Below, one piece after another: positions 25,729 through 34,555 of a DNA stretch of 64,000 nt. The notes under the pieces are model-generated. The model made no database searches, was not told where the DNA came from, and saw only the letters and a program-made list of their open reading frames with translations. Position 1 is the first letter of the stretch. Each line of letters opens with the position of its first letter. Source of the stretch: Chitinophaga sp. S165 (GTDB lineage Bacteria; Bacteroidota; Bacteroidia; Chitinophagales; Chitinophagaceae); contig NZ_QGTG01000003.1 in NCBI RefSeq assembly GCF_003182155.1, positions 496,001 to 560,000 on the forward strand, given 5' to 3'. Made by a program: the position numbers and the translations under genes.

Positions 25729-25902
25729 ATGGCAAAAGCAGCCTCCAAGAACGCGAAAGTAAAAGATGCCAAGGCAGCCGCGGAATCTAAAATGTGGACT
25801 AAAGTGATCAGAGCGGTACGTTCTCCGAAAACCGGCGCATACACTTTCAAAGAAGCAATTGTGCACAAGGATAAGATCCAGGAGCACATGAACCAGAAGT
25901 AA
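25729..25902 (+). CDS. DUF4295 small basic protein, ribosome-associated locus
   Basis: A 57-residue basic protein (ATG at 25729, TAA at 25900-25902). The core KMWTKVIRAVRSPKTGAY matches DUF4295, a small family almost always found right after rpmG in Bacteroidota. The locus suggests a link with the ribosome, but this is inference. The gene is 112 bp after rpmG and is followed by a terminator. Confidence 0.88.
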   Translation: MAKAASKNAKVKDAKAAAESKMWTKVIRAVRSPKTGAYTFKEAIVHKDKIQEHMNQK

Positions 25903-25926
25903 TTCGGCTTTACCAATTATACTATA

Positions 25927-25953
25927 AAAGCTGTCCGTTATCAGGACAGCTTT
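25927..25953 (+). terminator. Terminator of rpmB-rpmG-DUF4295
   Basis: A 10-bp stem AAAGCTGTCC with GGACAGCTTT, 7-nt loop and a T-run, 24 bp after the DUF4295 stop. Confidence 0.9.
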
Positions 25954-26074
25954 TTGTGTTCTCTCAAATATGGTAACCCGTCAAGTATTTTCTGTAACTT
26001 AACGCCTTAACAATCGACTACCGTCAATTAAGATGTCCTGTTGACGTTGGACTGTCGGCCGCAAAAGAATAACC

Positions 26075-27037
26075 ATGAGTTTTTTCAACAAGCTATTTTC
26101 AAGGGAGAAGAAGGAAAGCCTGGATCAGGGATTACAGAAGACCAAAGAGAGTTTCCTCTCTAAAATAGGCAGGGCTATCGCCGGAAAGGCCAGTGTTGAC
26201 ACAGAAGTACTGGACAACCTGGAAGAAGCGCTGGTATCTGCCGACGTTGGAGTGGACACTACCGTACAGATCATAGACAGAATAGAAAAGCGCGTAGCGA
26301 AAGATAAGTACCTCGGCACGGGCGAATTGAACAAGATCCTGCAGGAAGAGATCGCAGGATTACTGGTAGATGCTCCGGACAGCGGTTTCCGCGATTTTGA
26401 GACCCCGGAAGGCAAAAAGCCGTACGTAATTATGGTGGTCGGTGTGAACGGCGTAGGTAAAACAACCACGATCGGTAAACTGGCCTATAACTATAAAAAA
26501 GCAGGTAAGAATGTGCTGTTAGGTGCGGCAGATACCTTCAGAGCTGCTGCCGTAGACCAGCTCACCATCTGGAGTGACAGGGTAGGCGTGCCTATCGTGA
26601 AACAGCAAATGGGTTCAGACCCCGGCGCCGTTGCCTTTGATACCGTGCAGAGCGGAGCAGCTAAAAATGCGGATGTCATCATCATCGATACAGCTGGCCG
26701 TCTTCATAATAAAGCCCATCTCATGGATGAGCTGAGCAAGATCAAACGCGTCATGAAAAAAGTGATACCAGATGCACCTCATGAAGTGCTGCTGGTATTG
26801 GACGGTTCTACCGGTCAGAATGCGCTGGAACAGGCACGGCACTTCACCGCAGCAACCGAAGTAACAGCATTGGCTATTACTAAGCTGGATGGTACCGCGA
26901 AAGGTGGCGTCGTATTAGCCATCGCCAATCAGTTCAAAATACCGGTAAAATATATTGGCATCGGTGAAAAGATGGAAGATCTGCAGGTATTTAGTAAAGA
27001 AGAATTTGTAGACTCTTTATTCAGCATAAATAGCTGA
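26075..27037 (+). CDS. ftsY: Signal recognition particle receptor FtsY
   Basis: GTPase that docks the signal recognition particle and ribosome at the membrane. The 320-residue protein is the short NG form without the long acidic N-terminal domain. GTPase motifs are GVNGVGKTTTIGKLA (G1), DTFRAAAVDQL, DTAGRLHNK (G3) and TKLDGTAKGG (G4). N-terminal SFFNKLFSREKKE is an amphipathic basic start, as in other short FtsY. It stands alone, with its own terminator. Confidence 0.96.
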   Translation: MSFFNKLFSREKKESLDQGLQKTKESFLSKIGRAIAGKASVDTEVLDNLEEALVSADVGVDTTVQIIDRIEKRVAKDKYLGTGELNKILQEEIAGLLVDAPDSGFRDFETPEGKKPYVIMVVGVNGVGKTTTIGKLAYNYKKAGKNVLLGAADTFRAAAVDQLTIWSDRVGVPIVKQQMGSDPGAVAFDTVQSGAAKNADVIIIDTAGRLHNKAHLMDELSKIKRVMKKVIPDAPHEVLLVLDGSTGQNALEQARHFTAATEVTALAITKLDGTAKGGVVLAIANQFKIPVKYIGIGEKMEDLQVFSKEEFVDSLFSINS

Positions 27038-27077
27038 TATTGAAACAAGTAGCGATAGCTACCTGTCAAATAACAAG

Positions 27078-27101
27078 AGAGACCGAAAGGTCTCTTTTTT
27101 T
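27078..27101 (+). terminator. Terminator of ftsY
   Basis: Stem AGAGACC with GGTCTCT around GAAA, followed by seven T, 41 bp after the ftsY stop. Confidence 0.93.
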
Positions 27102-27197
27102 GTTAATACCGGCGCCGGAATGGTGGTACCATTATAAGCATAAGGTCGCAAAGATGAGAGCGGAAAGGTTGTTAACACAGAATTCGCAATTAGGGAA

Positions 27198-27227
27198 TTG
27201 ACAATTCGCAATTTAATGTTACCTTTG
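27198..27227 (+). promoter_or_regulatory. Promoter of rimO
   Basis: TTG at 27198-27200, a 19-bp spacer and TACCTTTG at 27220-27227, both matching the Bacteroidota consensus. The leader to the TTG start of rimO is about 140 nt. The rest of the gap 27038-27370 has no gene I can support. Confidence 0.55.
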
Positions 27228-27370
27228 CAATTCTTTAGTTAAAATAACCCCCACTTAGGCTCATAGTCACATAACAGTAAGTCTCGCTGTTCTCTTCGGT
27301 TCGTGTCTGGATGTCTTCGTGGCGGTAAGCAAACGGGTAAGACCAGTTTGCCAGATAAAAATATTCGCGC

Positions 27371-28678
27371 TTGAAGACAAAAACTTTAAAGAAAGATAAG
27401 GTTAATATTATTACGCTTGGCTGTTCCAAGAATATGGTTGATTCTGAGGTTCTCAGCGGTCAACTACTGGCTAACGAAATCGATGTGGTGCATGAAAACA
27501 GCAAAAAAGACCATAACATCGTTGTTGTAAATACCTGCGGTTTTATCGACAAAGCCAAGGAAGAGTCCATTAATACCATATTAGAACAGGTTGAATTAAA
27601 GAACCGTGGCCGCCTGGAAAAGGTGTATGTTACCGGTTGCCTGAGTGAACGCTACCGTGGAGATCTGGAATCGGAGATCCCCGGCGTTGACGCCTGGTTT
27701 GGTACAATGGAACTGCCGCTTATTCTTAAGAAATTCGATGCCGACTATAAAGCGGAGTTGATCGGTGAACGTCTACTGGCCACTCCCACGCATTATGCTT
27801 ACCTGAAAATAGCCGAAGGGTGTAACCGTACCTGCTCATTCTGCGCTATCCCGCTGATGAGAGGAGGGCACGTATCAAGACCTATCGAGCAGCTGGTAGC
27901 AGAAGCGGAAAAGCTGGTTAACTCCGGCGTAAAAGAAATCATGCTGATCGCACAGGAACTGACCTATTATGGTCTTGACCTGTACAAACAGCGCCGCCTC
28001 GCCGACCTGTTAAGGGCGCTGGCTAATGTAAAAGGACTGGAATGGATCCGCTTACATTATGCCTACCCACACAAGTTCCCGATGGAAGTGCTGGATGTAA
28101 TGAATGAATTCCCGAATATCTGTAACTATATTGATATGCCGTTGCAACATGCGGCAGACAATATGCTGAAATCCATGAAACGCCAGATCACACGTGCGGA
28201 AATGGAGGAACTCGTTACTGCTATCCGTGAAAAGGTACCCGGTATCTGTCTGCGTACCACACTGATCACCGGTTACCCGGGCGAGACGCTGGAAGACGTA
28301 GAAGAACTCAAAACTTTCCTTGAAAAAATGCGCTTTGACAGGGTTGGCGTATTTACGTATAGCCACGAGGAAGGCACCAGCGCATACGACCTGGAAGATA
28401 ATATCCCCGCTGAAGAGAAAGAACGCAGGGCACAGGATATTATGGAAGTACAGCAGGAAATTTCCCTCGAGAAAAATCAGGAAAAAGTTGGCAAGGTATT
28501 CCGTGTAATCGTAGACAAAAAAGAATCAGGCCGTTACCTGGCACGTACAGAGTTCGACTCTGTTGAAGTGGATAATGAAGTGATCATTAACACCAGCAAA
28601 CGCCTGAAACCCGGAGACTTTGTTAATGTCAGGATCACCAAGGCATACGATTATGACCTTGAAGGAGAACTGGTGTAA
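27371..28678 (+). CDS. rimO: Ribosomal protein uS12 methylthiotransferase RimO, TTG start
   Basis: Adds a methylthio group to an Asp of ribosomal protein S12 using radical SAM chemistry. The 435-residue protein has Cys18, Cys56 and Cys90 for the N-terminal cluster (MTTase domain), CNRTCSFC at 151-158 for the radical SAM cluster and a C-terminal TRAM-like part. The start is TTG at 27371: an in-frame TAA is five codons upstream, and the next Met would drop the essential LGCSKN. This is the second gene in the window that needs a TTG start. Confidence 0.94.
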   Translation: MKTKTLKKDKVNIITLGCSKNMVDSEVLSGQLLANEIDVVHENSKKDHNIVVVNTCGFIDKAKEESINTILEQVELKNRGRLEKVYVTGCLSERYRGDLESEIPGVDAWFGTMELPLILKKFDADYKAELIGERLLATPTHYAYLKIAEGCNRTCSFCAIPLMRGGHVSRPIEQLVAEAEKLVNSGVKEIMLIAQELTYYGLDLYKQRRLADLLRALANVKGLEWIRLHYAYPHKFPMEVLDVMNEFPNICNYIDMPLQHAADNMLKSMKRQITRAEMEELVTAIREKVPGICLRTTLITGYPGETLEDVEELKTFLEKMRFDRVGVFTYSHEEGTSAYDLEDNIPAEEKERRAQDIMEVQQEISLEKNQEKVGKVFRVIVDKKESGRYLARTEFDSVEVDNEVIINTSKRLKPGDFVNVRITKAYDYDLEGELV

Positions 28679-28765
28679 ACAGACCAGTGATGTCCATTGT
28701 GTTGACCGGACCATATAATAATTTAAAAAAGCAATCAGTTCAGTAGGACTGATATAGTATACCAC

Positions 28766-28781
28766 GGCTCCCGACGGAGCC
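28766..28781 (+). promoter_or_regulatory. Small hairpin before the DEAD-box gene
   Basis: Perfect 6-bp GC-rich stem GGCTCC with GGAGCC around CGAC, ending 16 nt before the helicase ATG. It could influence translation, but this is inference. Confidence 0.35.
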
Positions 28782-28797
28782 TGATCAAAGCAAATCA

Positions 28798-30531
28798 ATG
28801 ACTACATTTGAAACTTTAGGCTTACAAGAGCCAATTTTGAAGGGAATCCAGGATCTCGGATTCATCGCACCTACGCCGATACAGGAAAAAGCTATTCCGG
28901 TGTTATTAGGGGGCGACAGAGACTTCGTAGGTTTGGCCCAGACGGGCACAGGTAAGACGGCAGCATTCGGCCTGCCGCTGTTACAGCAGATAGATATTAA
29001 ACAACGTCACCCACAGGGACTGATCCTGTGTCCTACACGTGAGTTATGTTTACAGATCACCAATGACCTGAAGAATTTCAGCAAGCACCTGGGTGATGTA
29101 AGCATCGTAGCCGTGTATGGTGGTTCCAGCATCGTGCAGCAGCTGCGCGATCTGAAAAGAGGTGTGCACATCGTTGTTGCTACCCCCGGCCGTTTGCTCG
29201 ATATCATCGAAAGAAAGGCGGTAAACTTTACTAATGTACGTTATGCAGTACTGGACGAGGCAGATGAAATGCTGAACATGGGTTTCCAGGAAGACATCAA
29301 TAATATATTATCCAATACTCCTGACGAGAAAACTACCTGGTTGTTCTCTGCTACCATGCCGCAAGAGGTTCGCCGTATTGCGCAGAAATACATGACAGAT
29401 CCTTTCGAACTGACTGTAGGTAACAAGAACAGCGGTAACGCTAATATCGAGCACGAATATTATGTTGTACGCCCGCGTGAAAAATACGCAGCGCTGAAAC
29501 GTATCGTGGATTTCAACCCTGAAATATTCGGTATCATCTTTACCCGTACCAAGATAGAATCACAGGAAATTGCAGAATCACTTATCCGTGACGGTTATAA
29601 CGCAGATGCTCTCCACGGTGATCTGACACAGCAACAGCGTGATAAGGTAATGAAACGTTTCCGTGAGAAATCATTGCAGGTGCTGGTGGCTACGGATGTT
29701 GCCGCCCGTGGTATCGACGTTGACAACGTAACACACGTTATCAACTATGAACTGCCTGATGATGTAGAGAACTACACACACCGTAGTGGTCGTACCGCAC
29801 GTGCCGGTAAATCCGGTGTATCCATCGCTATCATCAGCGGCCGCGATATCGGAAAGATCCGCCAGATCGAAAGAGTGATCGGAAAGAAATTTACTAAAGT
29901 AGATGTTCCGGATGGTTTCGCAGTATGTGAAAAACAGCTGTTCGGACTGGTACATAAAGTACACAACGTAGTAGTAAACGAAGAACAGATCGAACCATAC
30001 CTGGAGCGCATATTCGAAGAGTTTGCATCCATGAGCAAGGAAGAGATCATCAAACGTTTTGCTTCCCTCGAGTTCAACCAGTTCCTGGAATACTACCAGG
30101 ATGCACCTGACCTGAACGTGAAGGAAGAAAGAAGATCTCTGGATGGTACCGGTGATCGCAGAAGCAACAACGGTAAATTTACCCGCCTGTTCATCAACCT
30201 GGGTTCTGTAGATGACTTTACCCGTGGTGACATGTTACGCTACCTGTGCGATACCAGCGGCGTGCGTGGTAACAAGATCGGCCGCATCGACCTGAAGGGT
30301 GTTTATTCATTCTTCGAAGTGGAAAACGATGTGGTAGCGAAATTCCAGGAAGTATTCAAGAAAGCGGAATACAATGGCCGTAGCGTACGTATCGAAATGT
30401 CACAGGATGGCGATAAACGCCGTTCCGGTGGTGGCAGTGGCCGTCCTCCACGTGAAGGCGGCAGCAGCGGCAGAAGATGGGAAGGCAGCGGTAGCGGTAC
30501 CGGTCGTCCCGGCTTTAAAAAGAGATATTAA
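28798..30531 (+). CDS. DEAD-box RNA helicase with DbpA-type RNA-binding domain
   Basis: ATP-driven RNA unwinding enzyme of 577 residues. Motifs in order: AQTGTGKTAAFG (I), PTRELCLQ (Ia), ATPGRLLDI, DEADEMLNMGF (II), SATMPQEV (III), HGDLTQQQRD, ATDVAARGIDVD and HRSGRTARAG (VI). A C-terminal DbpA-like RNA-binding domain (FTRLFINLGSVDDFTRGD to about residue 530) precedes a Gly/Arg/Ser-rich tail. This resembles CsdA/DeaD helicases that act in ribosome assembly and cold growth. The tail suggests RNA contacts. The gene is monocistronic with a terminator after it. Confidence 0.93.
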   Translation: MTTFETLGLQEPILKGIQDLGFIAPTPIQEKAIPVLLGGDRDFVGLAQTGTGKTAAFGLPLLQQIDIKQRHPQGLILCPTRELCLQITNDLKNFSKHLGDVSIVAVYGGSSIVQQLRDLKRGVHIVVATPGRLLDIIERKAVNFTNVRYAVLDEADEMLNMGFQEDINNILSNTPDEKTTWLFSATMPQEVRRIAQKYMTDPFELTVGNKNSGNANIEHEYYVVRPREKYAALKRIVDFNPEIFGIIFTRTKIESQEIAESLIRDGYNADALHGDLTQQQRDKVMKRFREKSLQVLVATDVAARGIDVDNVTHVINYELPDDVENYTHRSGRTARAGKSGVSIAIISGRDIGKIRQIERVIGKKFTKVDVPDGFAVCEKQLFGLVHKVHNVVVNEEQIEPYLERIFEEFASMSKEEIIKRFASLEFNQFLEYYQDAPDLNVKEERRSLDGTGDRRSNNGKFTRLFINLGSVDDFTRGDMLRYLCDTSGVRGNKIGRIDLKGVYSFFEVENDVVAKFQEVFKKAEYNGRSVRIEMSQDGDKRRSGGGSGRPPREGGSSGRRWEGSGSGTGRPGFKKRY

Positions 30532-30545
30532 TTGCTGAACGGTGG

Positions 30546-30631
30546 CAGACGATAGTTTGCAAGCCGGCCAGCTCAAATACTAAGTCCACAGATGGTAGTC
30601 ATTCGAATGCTTGACTATCGTCTGTGGACTT
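30546..30631 (+). terminator. Terminator with competing upstream arm
   Basis: Terminator stem 30582-30600 with 30613-30631 (19 bp, one mismatch or G-T pair), followed by a T-rich run. An 11-nt stretch at 30546-30556 is an exact reverse complement of 30614-30624, part of the second terminator arm, so it could form an alternative structure. The gap 30532-30744 has no gene. Confidence 0.8.
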
Positions 30632-30744
30632 TTCTTTTAATGTTACCGCATCTTTAAATGGTCTGAAACTTGCTTGTTTCAGTAGAGCATGCGGGACAAA
30701 TGTCGAAAATTAGATTATATTGTTACCCTTAGCGCACCCTTATT

Positions 30745-32679
30745 ATGACGACAGAAAAAAAGCCGAAACTACAGGCCGTAGTACCGTTTTCCTTGTTCTC
30801 CGCCCGGGATATAGAGCTTTTCCAGGAAGGAAAACACCCGCACCTGTACGAGAAATTCGGTGCACATGCGGTAGAGTATGAAGGTGTGAAAGGAACCTAT
30901 TTTGCAGTATGGGCCCCGAATGCTGCCTTCATATCTGTGATCGGCGATTTCAACGACTGGGACCACTATAGTCACACTTTGTACCCCAGATGGGACAAGT
31001 CCGGTATATGGGAAGGCTTTGTGCCACACGTTAAAAAAGGTACCCTCTATAAATATTTTATCCGTTCCAACTCAGGTGAGGAGCTTCGCAAAGGAGACCC
31101 TTATGCTAACTATTGGGAGTTACGTCCGAAAACGGCTTCAGTAACCTGGCAGCTGGACTATAAATGGAAAGACAAACGCTGGATGGAGAGCCGTAAGGCC
31201 CACAACAGCCTGGAAAGCCCGTTCACGGTTTACGAAGTGCACCTGGGTTCCTGGCGCCGTCCTGATAAACATAACCATGAAGTATTTTATACTTATGCGG
31301 AGATAGCCGAAAAGCTGGTGCCTTACGTGAAGGAAATGGGCTTTACACACGTAGAGCTGATGCCGGTAATGGAACATCCTTTCGATGGCTCCTGGGGCTA
31401 TCAGGGAACGGGTTATTATGCACCTACGTCAAGATATGGCTCCCCGCAGGATTTTATGGCTTTTGTAGATGCATTTCACCATGCAGGTATTGGGGTGATA
31501 CTGGACTGGGTACCATCCCATTTTCCGTACGATTCACATGGCCTGTACAGGTTTGATGGCTCACATACCTACGAATATGCGGATATGCGCAAAGGCTATC
31601 ATCCTGATTGGAACAGTTATATTTTCAACTATGCAAGGAATGAAGTGCGTTCCTTCCTGTTAAGTAATGCGGTTTTCTGGCTGGATAAATTCCATGTGGA
31701 TGGGCTGCGTGTAGATGCTGTGGCCTCTATGATCCACCTGAACTATTCCCGCGAAACAGGCGCCTGGGAGCCTAATGAGCATGGGGGAGAAGAGAACCTG
31801 GAGGCGATCTCTTTCCTGAAGCATATGAATGAAACGATCTACCGCTTGTTCCCCGACGTACAGACTATTGCAGAAGAATCAACTTCCTTCTATGGCGTAT
31901 CTAAGCCGGTCTATATGGGAGGACTGGGTTTTGGAATGAAATGGATGATGGGCTGGATGAATGATACGCTGGCCTATTTCAAACGGGACCCATATCATCG
32001 TAAGTGGCACCAGGACCAGCTGACGTTCAGCATTGCCTATGCCTTTACGGAGAATTTCATGCTGCCGTTGAGCCATGATGAAGTAGTACACGGGAAATCA
32101 CCGATGCTTTATAAGATGCCGGGCGATGATTGGCAGAAGTTAGCTAACCTCCGCCTGATGTATAGTTACATGTTCACACATCCGGGAACGAAGTTGCTGT
32201 TCATGGGCAATGAGATCGGTCAGACGACTGAGTGGAACTTTAAATCGGAGCTGGACTGGCACTTGCTGGAACATATCTCTCACCAGGGATTGCAGCAGTT
32301 CGTTAAAGAACTGAATCATCTGTACCGGTCCGAGCCTGCGCTTTATATCAAACAGTTTGACTATTATGGCTTCGAATGGGTGAACGTATCCGATTACGAA
32401 AATAGCGTACTGGCTTACCTCCGTAAAGGTTATAAACCGGAAGAAGATGTCCTGGTAGTACTAAATATGACGCCGGTTGCAAGGGAAGATTATGCCCTCG
32501 GAATAGAAGGTGGCGGCAAATGGCAGGAGATCCTTAATAGCGACGATAGCCGTTTCTTTGGTAGCGGTGTAGTCAATACCGGCATCCTGATAGCGCAGGA
32601 AGGATCTTTCCACGGAAAAAGCCATGCATTACATCTGCGCATACCTCCACTGGGTGCAAGTATTCTAAAAAGACAGTAA
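30745..32679 (+). CDS. glgB: 1,4-alpha-glucan branching enzyme
   Basis: Makes alpha-1,6 branches in glycogen. The 644-residue GH13 protein has an N-terminal CBM48 domain (TYFAVWAPNAAFISVIGDFN), the catalytic nucleophile Asp324 in LRVDAVASM, the acid Glu near 377-378 in AEEST and the SHDEVVHGK motif with the third carboxylate. The size is in the normal bacterial range. It stands alone after a terminator; no glgA, glgC or glgP is adjacent. Confidence 0.95.
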   Translation: MTTEKKPKLQAVVPFSLFSARDIELFQEGKHPHLYEKFGAHAVEYEGVKGTYFAVWAPNAAFISVIGDFNDWDHYSHTLYPRWDKSGIWEGFVPHVKKGTLYKYFIRSNSGEELRKGDPYANYWELRPKTASVTWQLDYKWKDKRWMESRKAHNSLESPFTVYEVHLGSWRRPDKHNHEVFYTYAEIAEKLVPYVKEMGFTHVELMPVMEHPFDGSWGYQGTGYYAPTSRYGSPQDFMAFVDAFHHAGIGVILDWVPSHFPYDSHGLYRFDGSHTYEYADMRKGYHPDWNSYIFNYARNEVRSFLLSNAVFWLDKFHVDGLRVDAVASMIHLNYSRETGAWEPNEHGGEENLEAISFLKHMNETIYRLFPDVQTIAEESTSFYGVSKPVYMGGLGFGMKWMMGWMNDTLAYFKRDPYHRKWHQDQLTFSIAYAFTENFMLPLSHDEVVHGKSPMLYKMPGDDWQKLANLRLMYSYMFTHPGTKLLFMGNEIGQTTEWNFKSELDWHLLEHISHQGLQQFVKELNHLYRSEPALYIKQFDYYGFEWVNVSDYENSVLAYLRKGYKPEEDVLVVLNMTPVAREDYALGIEGGGKWQEILNSDDSRFFGSGVVNTGILIAQEGSFHGKSHALHLRIPPLGASILKRQ

Positions 32680-32840
32680 CAAGGGATGTAAATGGTTAAT
32701 AGAGTAGATTGAGTAGACATATAAGAGTTTTTCCATCTGTGTTAAACTTTTGTTTATTTTTACCATCTAAATACAGCCTTTACTCAGAGAAGTAATATCC
32801 ATCTGAAGCGGGCGTATTATTAACCATAAACCATCTTTAC

Positions 32841-33734
32841 ATGAAGACCTATCTCCGAACTACCGGATGGGGGCTAGCCGCGCTTATACTGCTGGCTTTT
32901 GCCTTCCATGCCTGCCAGAAGGACAATTCCACGTCCATGTCACCTGGTGCAGGGCAACAAAGATTAAGTATTTATTTCGCCGACAATCCTGGGTACTTTG
33001 ACAATGTATTCCTGGACATCCGTAAAGTGGAAGTACTGGTTGATACCTGTACCACTACTGACGATGACGGCAACTGGGGGGATGATTATCACCGCTGCTG
33101 GTGGTGGGAAGACCGCCGTGATGACAAGGATACCTGCCAGGTGTGGGATTCTTTGGGCATCCGTGCCGGCGTGTATGATGTATTGTCCCTTCGTAACGGT
33201 ACCGATACCTTACTGGGAGACGGCATTGTGCCTGAAGGTAAGGTAAAGAAGATCAGGATCACCCTGGGCGACAACAACTACCTGGTGAAAGACAGCACGA
33301 ACTATCCGCTGAAATCTCCTTCCGGCCAGGTACGTATCGTGATCCAGGTACGTCACAGCGAATGGGAGGAATTCTCTGACGACAATTTCCGCCTGTGGCT
33401 TGATTTTGACGTAGACCGTTCTATTATCCAGACCCGCCAGGGACAGTTCATTCTGCGCCCTGTGATCCACGTGTTCACGTTGAAACAGACCGGCAGCATT
33501 TCCGGCAAGGTTACGCCATGGAATGCCTACCCTGTTATTACCGTGTACAACGATCAGGATACATCCTATGCATTACCCTGGAAAGATGGGCAATATAAGC
33601 TGAGAGGACTAAAAGCAGGTACATACAATTTGTTTGTAAATGCTTCCAATGGTTATAAGGATACGACCATCACAGGTATTACTGTGAGCAGAGGTGAGAA
33701 TACGAAAGTAGAAGGAATTAAGTTGAATAAATAA
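32841..33734 (+). CDS. DUF4382 lipoprotein with carboxypeptidase-like repeat
   Basis: A 297-residue lipoprotein. Signal peptide residues 10-24 end in the lipobox FHAC, then a short linker. DUF4382 begins with RLSIYFADNPGYFDNVFLDIRK and carries a His/Trp/Asp-rich insert. From residue 215 (GSISGKVTPW) a carboxypeptidase-regulatory-like beta sandwich follows (YKLRGLKAGTYNLFV). Likely exposed at the outer membrane; function unknown. It is separated from glgB by 161 bp and ends in a terminator that overlaps the next gene's promoter. Confidence 0.85.
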   Translation: MKTYLRTTGWGLAALILLAFAFHACQKDNSTSMSPGAGQQRLSIYFADNPGYFDNVFLDIRKVEVLVDTCTTTDDDGNWGDDYHRCWWWEDRRDDKDTCQVWDSLGIRAGVYDVLSLRNGTDTLLGDGIVPEGKVKKIRITLGDNNYLVKDSTNYPLKSPSGQVRIVIQVRHSEWEEFSDDNFRLWLDFDVDRSIIQTRQGQFILRPVIHVFTLKQTGSISGKVTPWNAYPVITVYNDQDTSYALPWKDGQYKLRGLKAGTYNLFVNASNGYKDTTITGITVSRGENTKVEGIKLNK

Positions 33735-33770
33735 GACTAAAGGTTTAAGCAAAAAGACGACTATTAAGTA

Positions 33771-33802
33771 CCGGCGCAACTTTGTTGTGCCGGTTTTTTT
33801 TT
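33771..33802 (+). terminator. Terminator of the DUF4382 gene
   Basis: Stem CCGGCGCAAC (33771-33780) with GTTGTGCCGG (33784-33793), one G-T pair, 3-nt loop and nine T. The second arm contains the -33 TTG of the next promoter. Confidence 0.9.
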
Positions 33803-33815
33803 ATGCCTACTTTTG
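33785..33815 (+). promoter_or_regulatory. Promoter of the MORN-type gene, overlapping a terminator
   Basis: TTG at 33785-33787, 20-bp spacer, TACTTTTG at 33808-33815. Start of transcription would be near 33822, leaving a leader of only about 8 nt before the ATG at 33830. Confidence 0.55.
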
Positions 33816-33829
33816 AGGAAATTATTCCT

Positions 33830-34435
33830 ATGAGAAAAGTGAGTGTATTTTTATTCCTACAGTTCATGATACTGGCCGCTTTCGCCCAAATGCCCCAGAT
33901 AAGAGAGAACAAAGTAGATGGGCAGCAGCGCAAACAAGGTGAATGGCAGGAAGAGATGCCTGAAGTTCGCGGAGAACCGGGTTATACCTGGGAGGGTACT
34001 TATGTCGATAACCTGAAGGAGGGCGTGTGGAAGAAATTCGCATTGTCCGGGGCTATCATTGCAGAAGAGACCTATAAACATGGCCAGTTGCACGGTTATA
34101 GCCGTTACTTTTATCCCAACGGACTGGTAAGTGCAGAAGGTTCTTTTGTAGCGAGTGGTATTAGCGGCGAAACAGACAATTTCAGGATAATAGATCCTAT
34201 CACAGGAGAAGAACGTTTTGAGGAAGTAAAAAGGGATGGCAGCTCTCAAAGAAACGGCATGTGGAAGGTGTATGACGAAGAGGGTAAGATGATGAAAGAA
34301 TATTACAGAAGAGGAGAGCCCATCACAGAAGAGGAATTCGGGAAGGCACAGGCAAAACCGGCAGCACCTAAACCGGCAACACCGCCGCCACCTCCATCAT
34401 CACTGCCACATCAGAAGAAGAAAGGAAAATCTTAA
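33830..34435 (+). CDS. MORN/YwqK-type exported repeat protein
   Basis: I use the ATG at 33830 (MRKVSVFLFLQFMIL), which gives a signal peptide ending in AFAQ. The open frame extends 16 codons further upstream, but that part lies across the promoter and terminator. The 201-residue product has MORN-type repeats (GTYVDNLKEGVWKKF, GQLHGYSRYFYPNGL, RNGMWKVYDEEGKMMKEYYRRG) as in the YwqK family, and a Pro-rich C-terminal tail with basic end. Function unknown; MORN repeats may bind lipid or peptidoglycan-related surfaces. Confidence 0.78.
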   Translation: MRKVSVFLFLQFMILAAFAQMPQIRENKVDGQQRKQGEWQEEMPEVRGEPGYTWEGTYVDNLKEGVWKKFALSGAIIAEETYKHGQLHGYSRYFYPNGLVSAEGSFVASGISGETDNFRIIDPITGEERFEEVKRDGSSQRNGMWKVYDEEGKMMKEYYRRGEPITEEEFGKAQAKPAAPKPATPPPPPSSLPHQKKKGKS

Positions 34436-34522
34436 TATTTCCAACGGAAGCTTTATAGAGAAAAACCTACCCGCCGTTAGCGGATCAACTGTTGCAAGGT
34501 CTCATTAAAGAAAAATCTTCAG

Positions 34523-34555
34523 GCTCCCTGGTCTATGGCCAGGGAGCTTTTATTT
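34523..34555 (+). terminator. Terminator after the MORN gene, near the PAP2 stop
   Basis: Stem GCTCCCTGG (34523-34531) with CCAGGGAGC (34539-34547) and a T-rich run. It separates the convergent MORN and PAP2 genes and may act in both directions. Confidence 0.85.

Noticed and set aside
27235..27429. 64-residue minus-strand frame before rimO
   Set aside because: Overlaps the rimO start and promoter leader; no domain.
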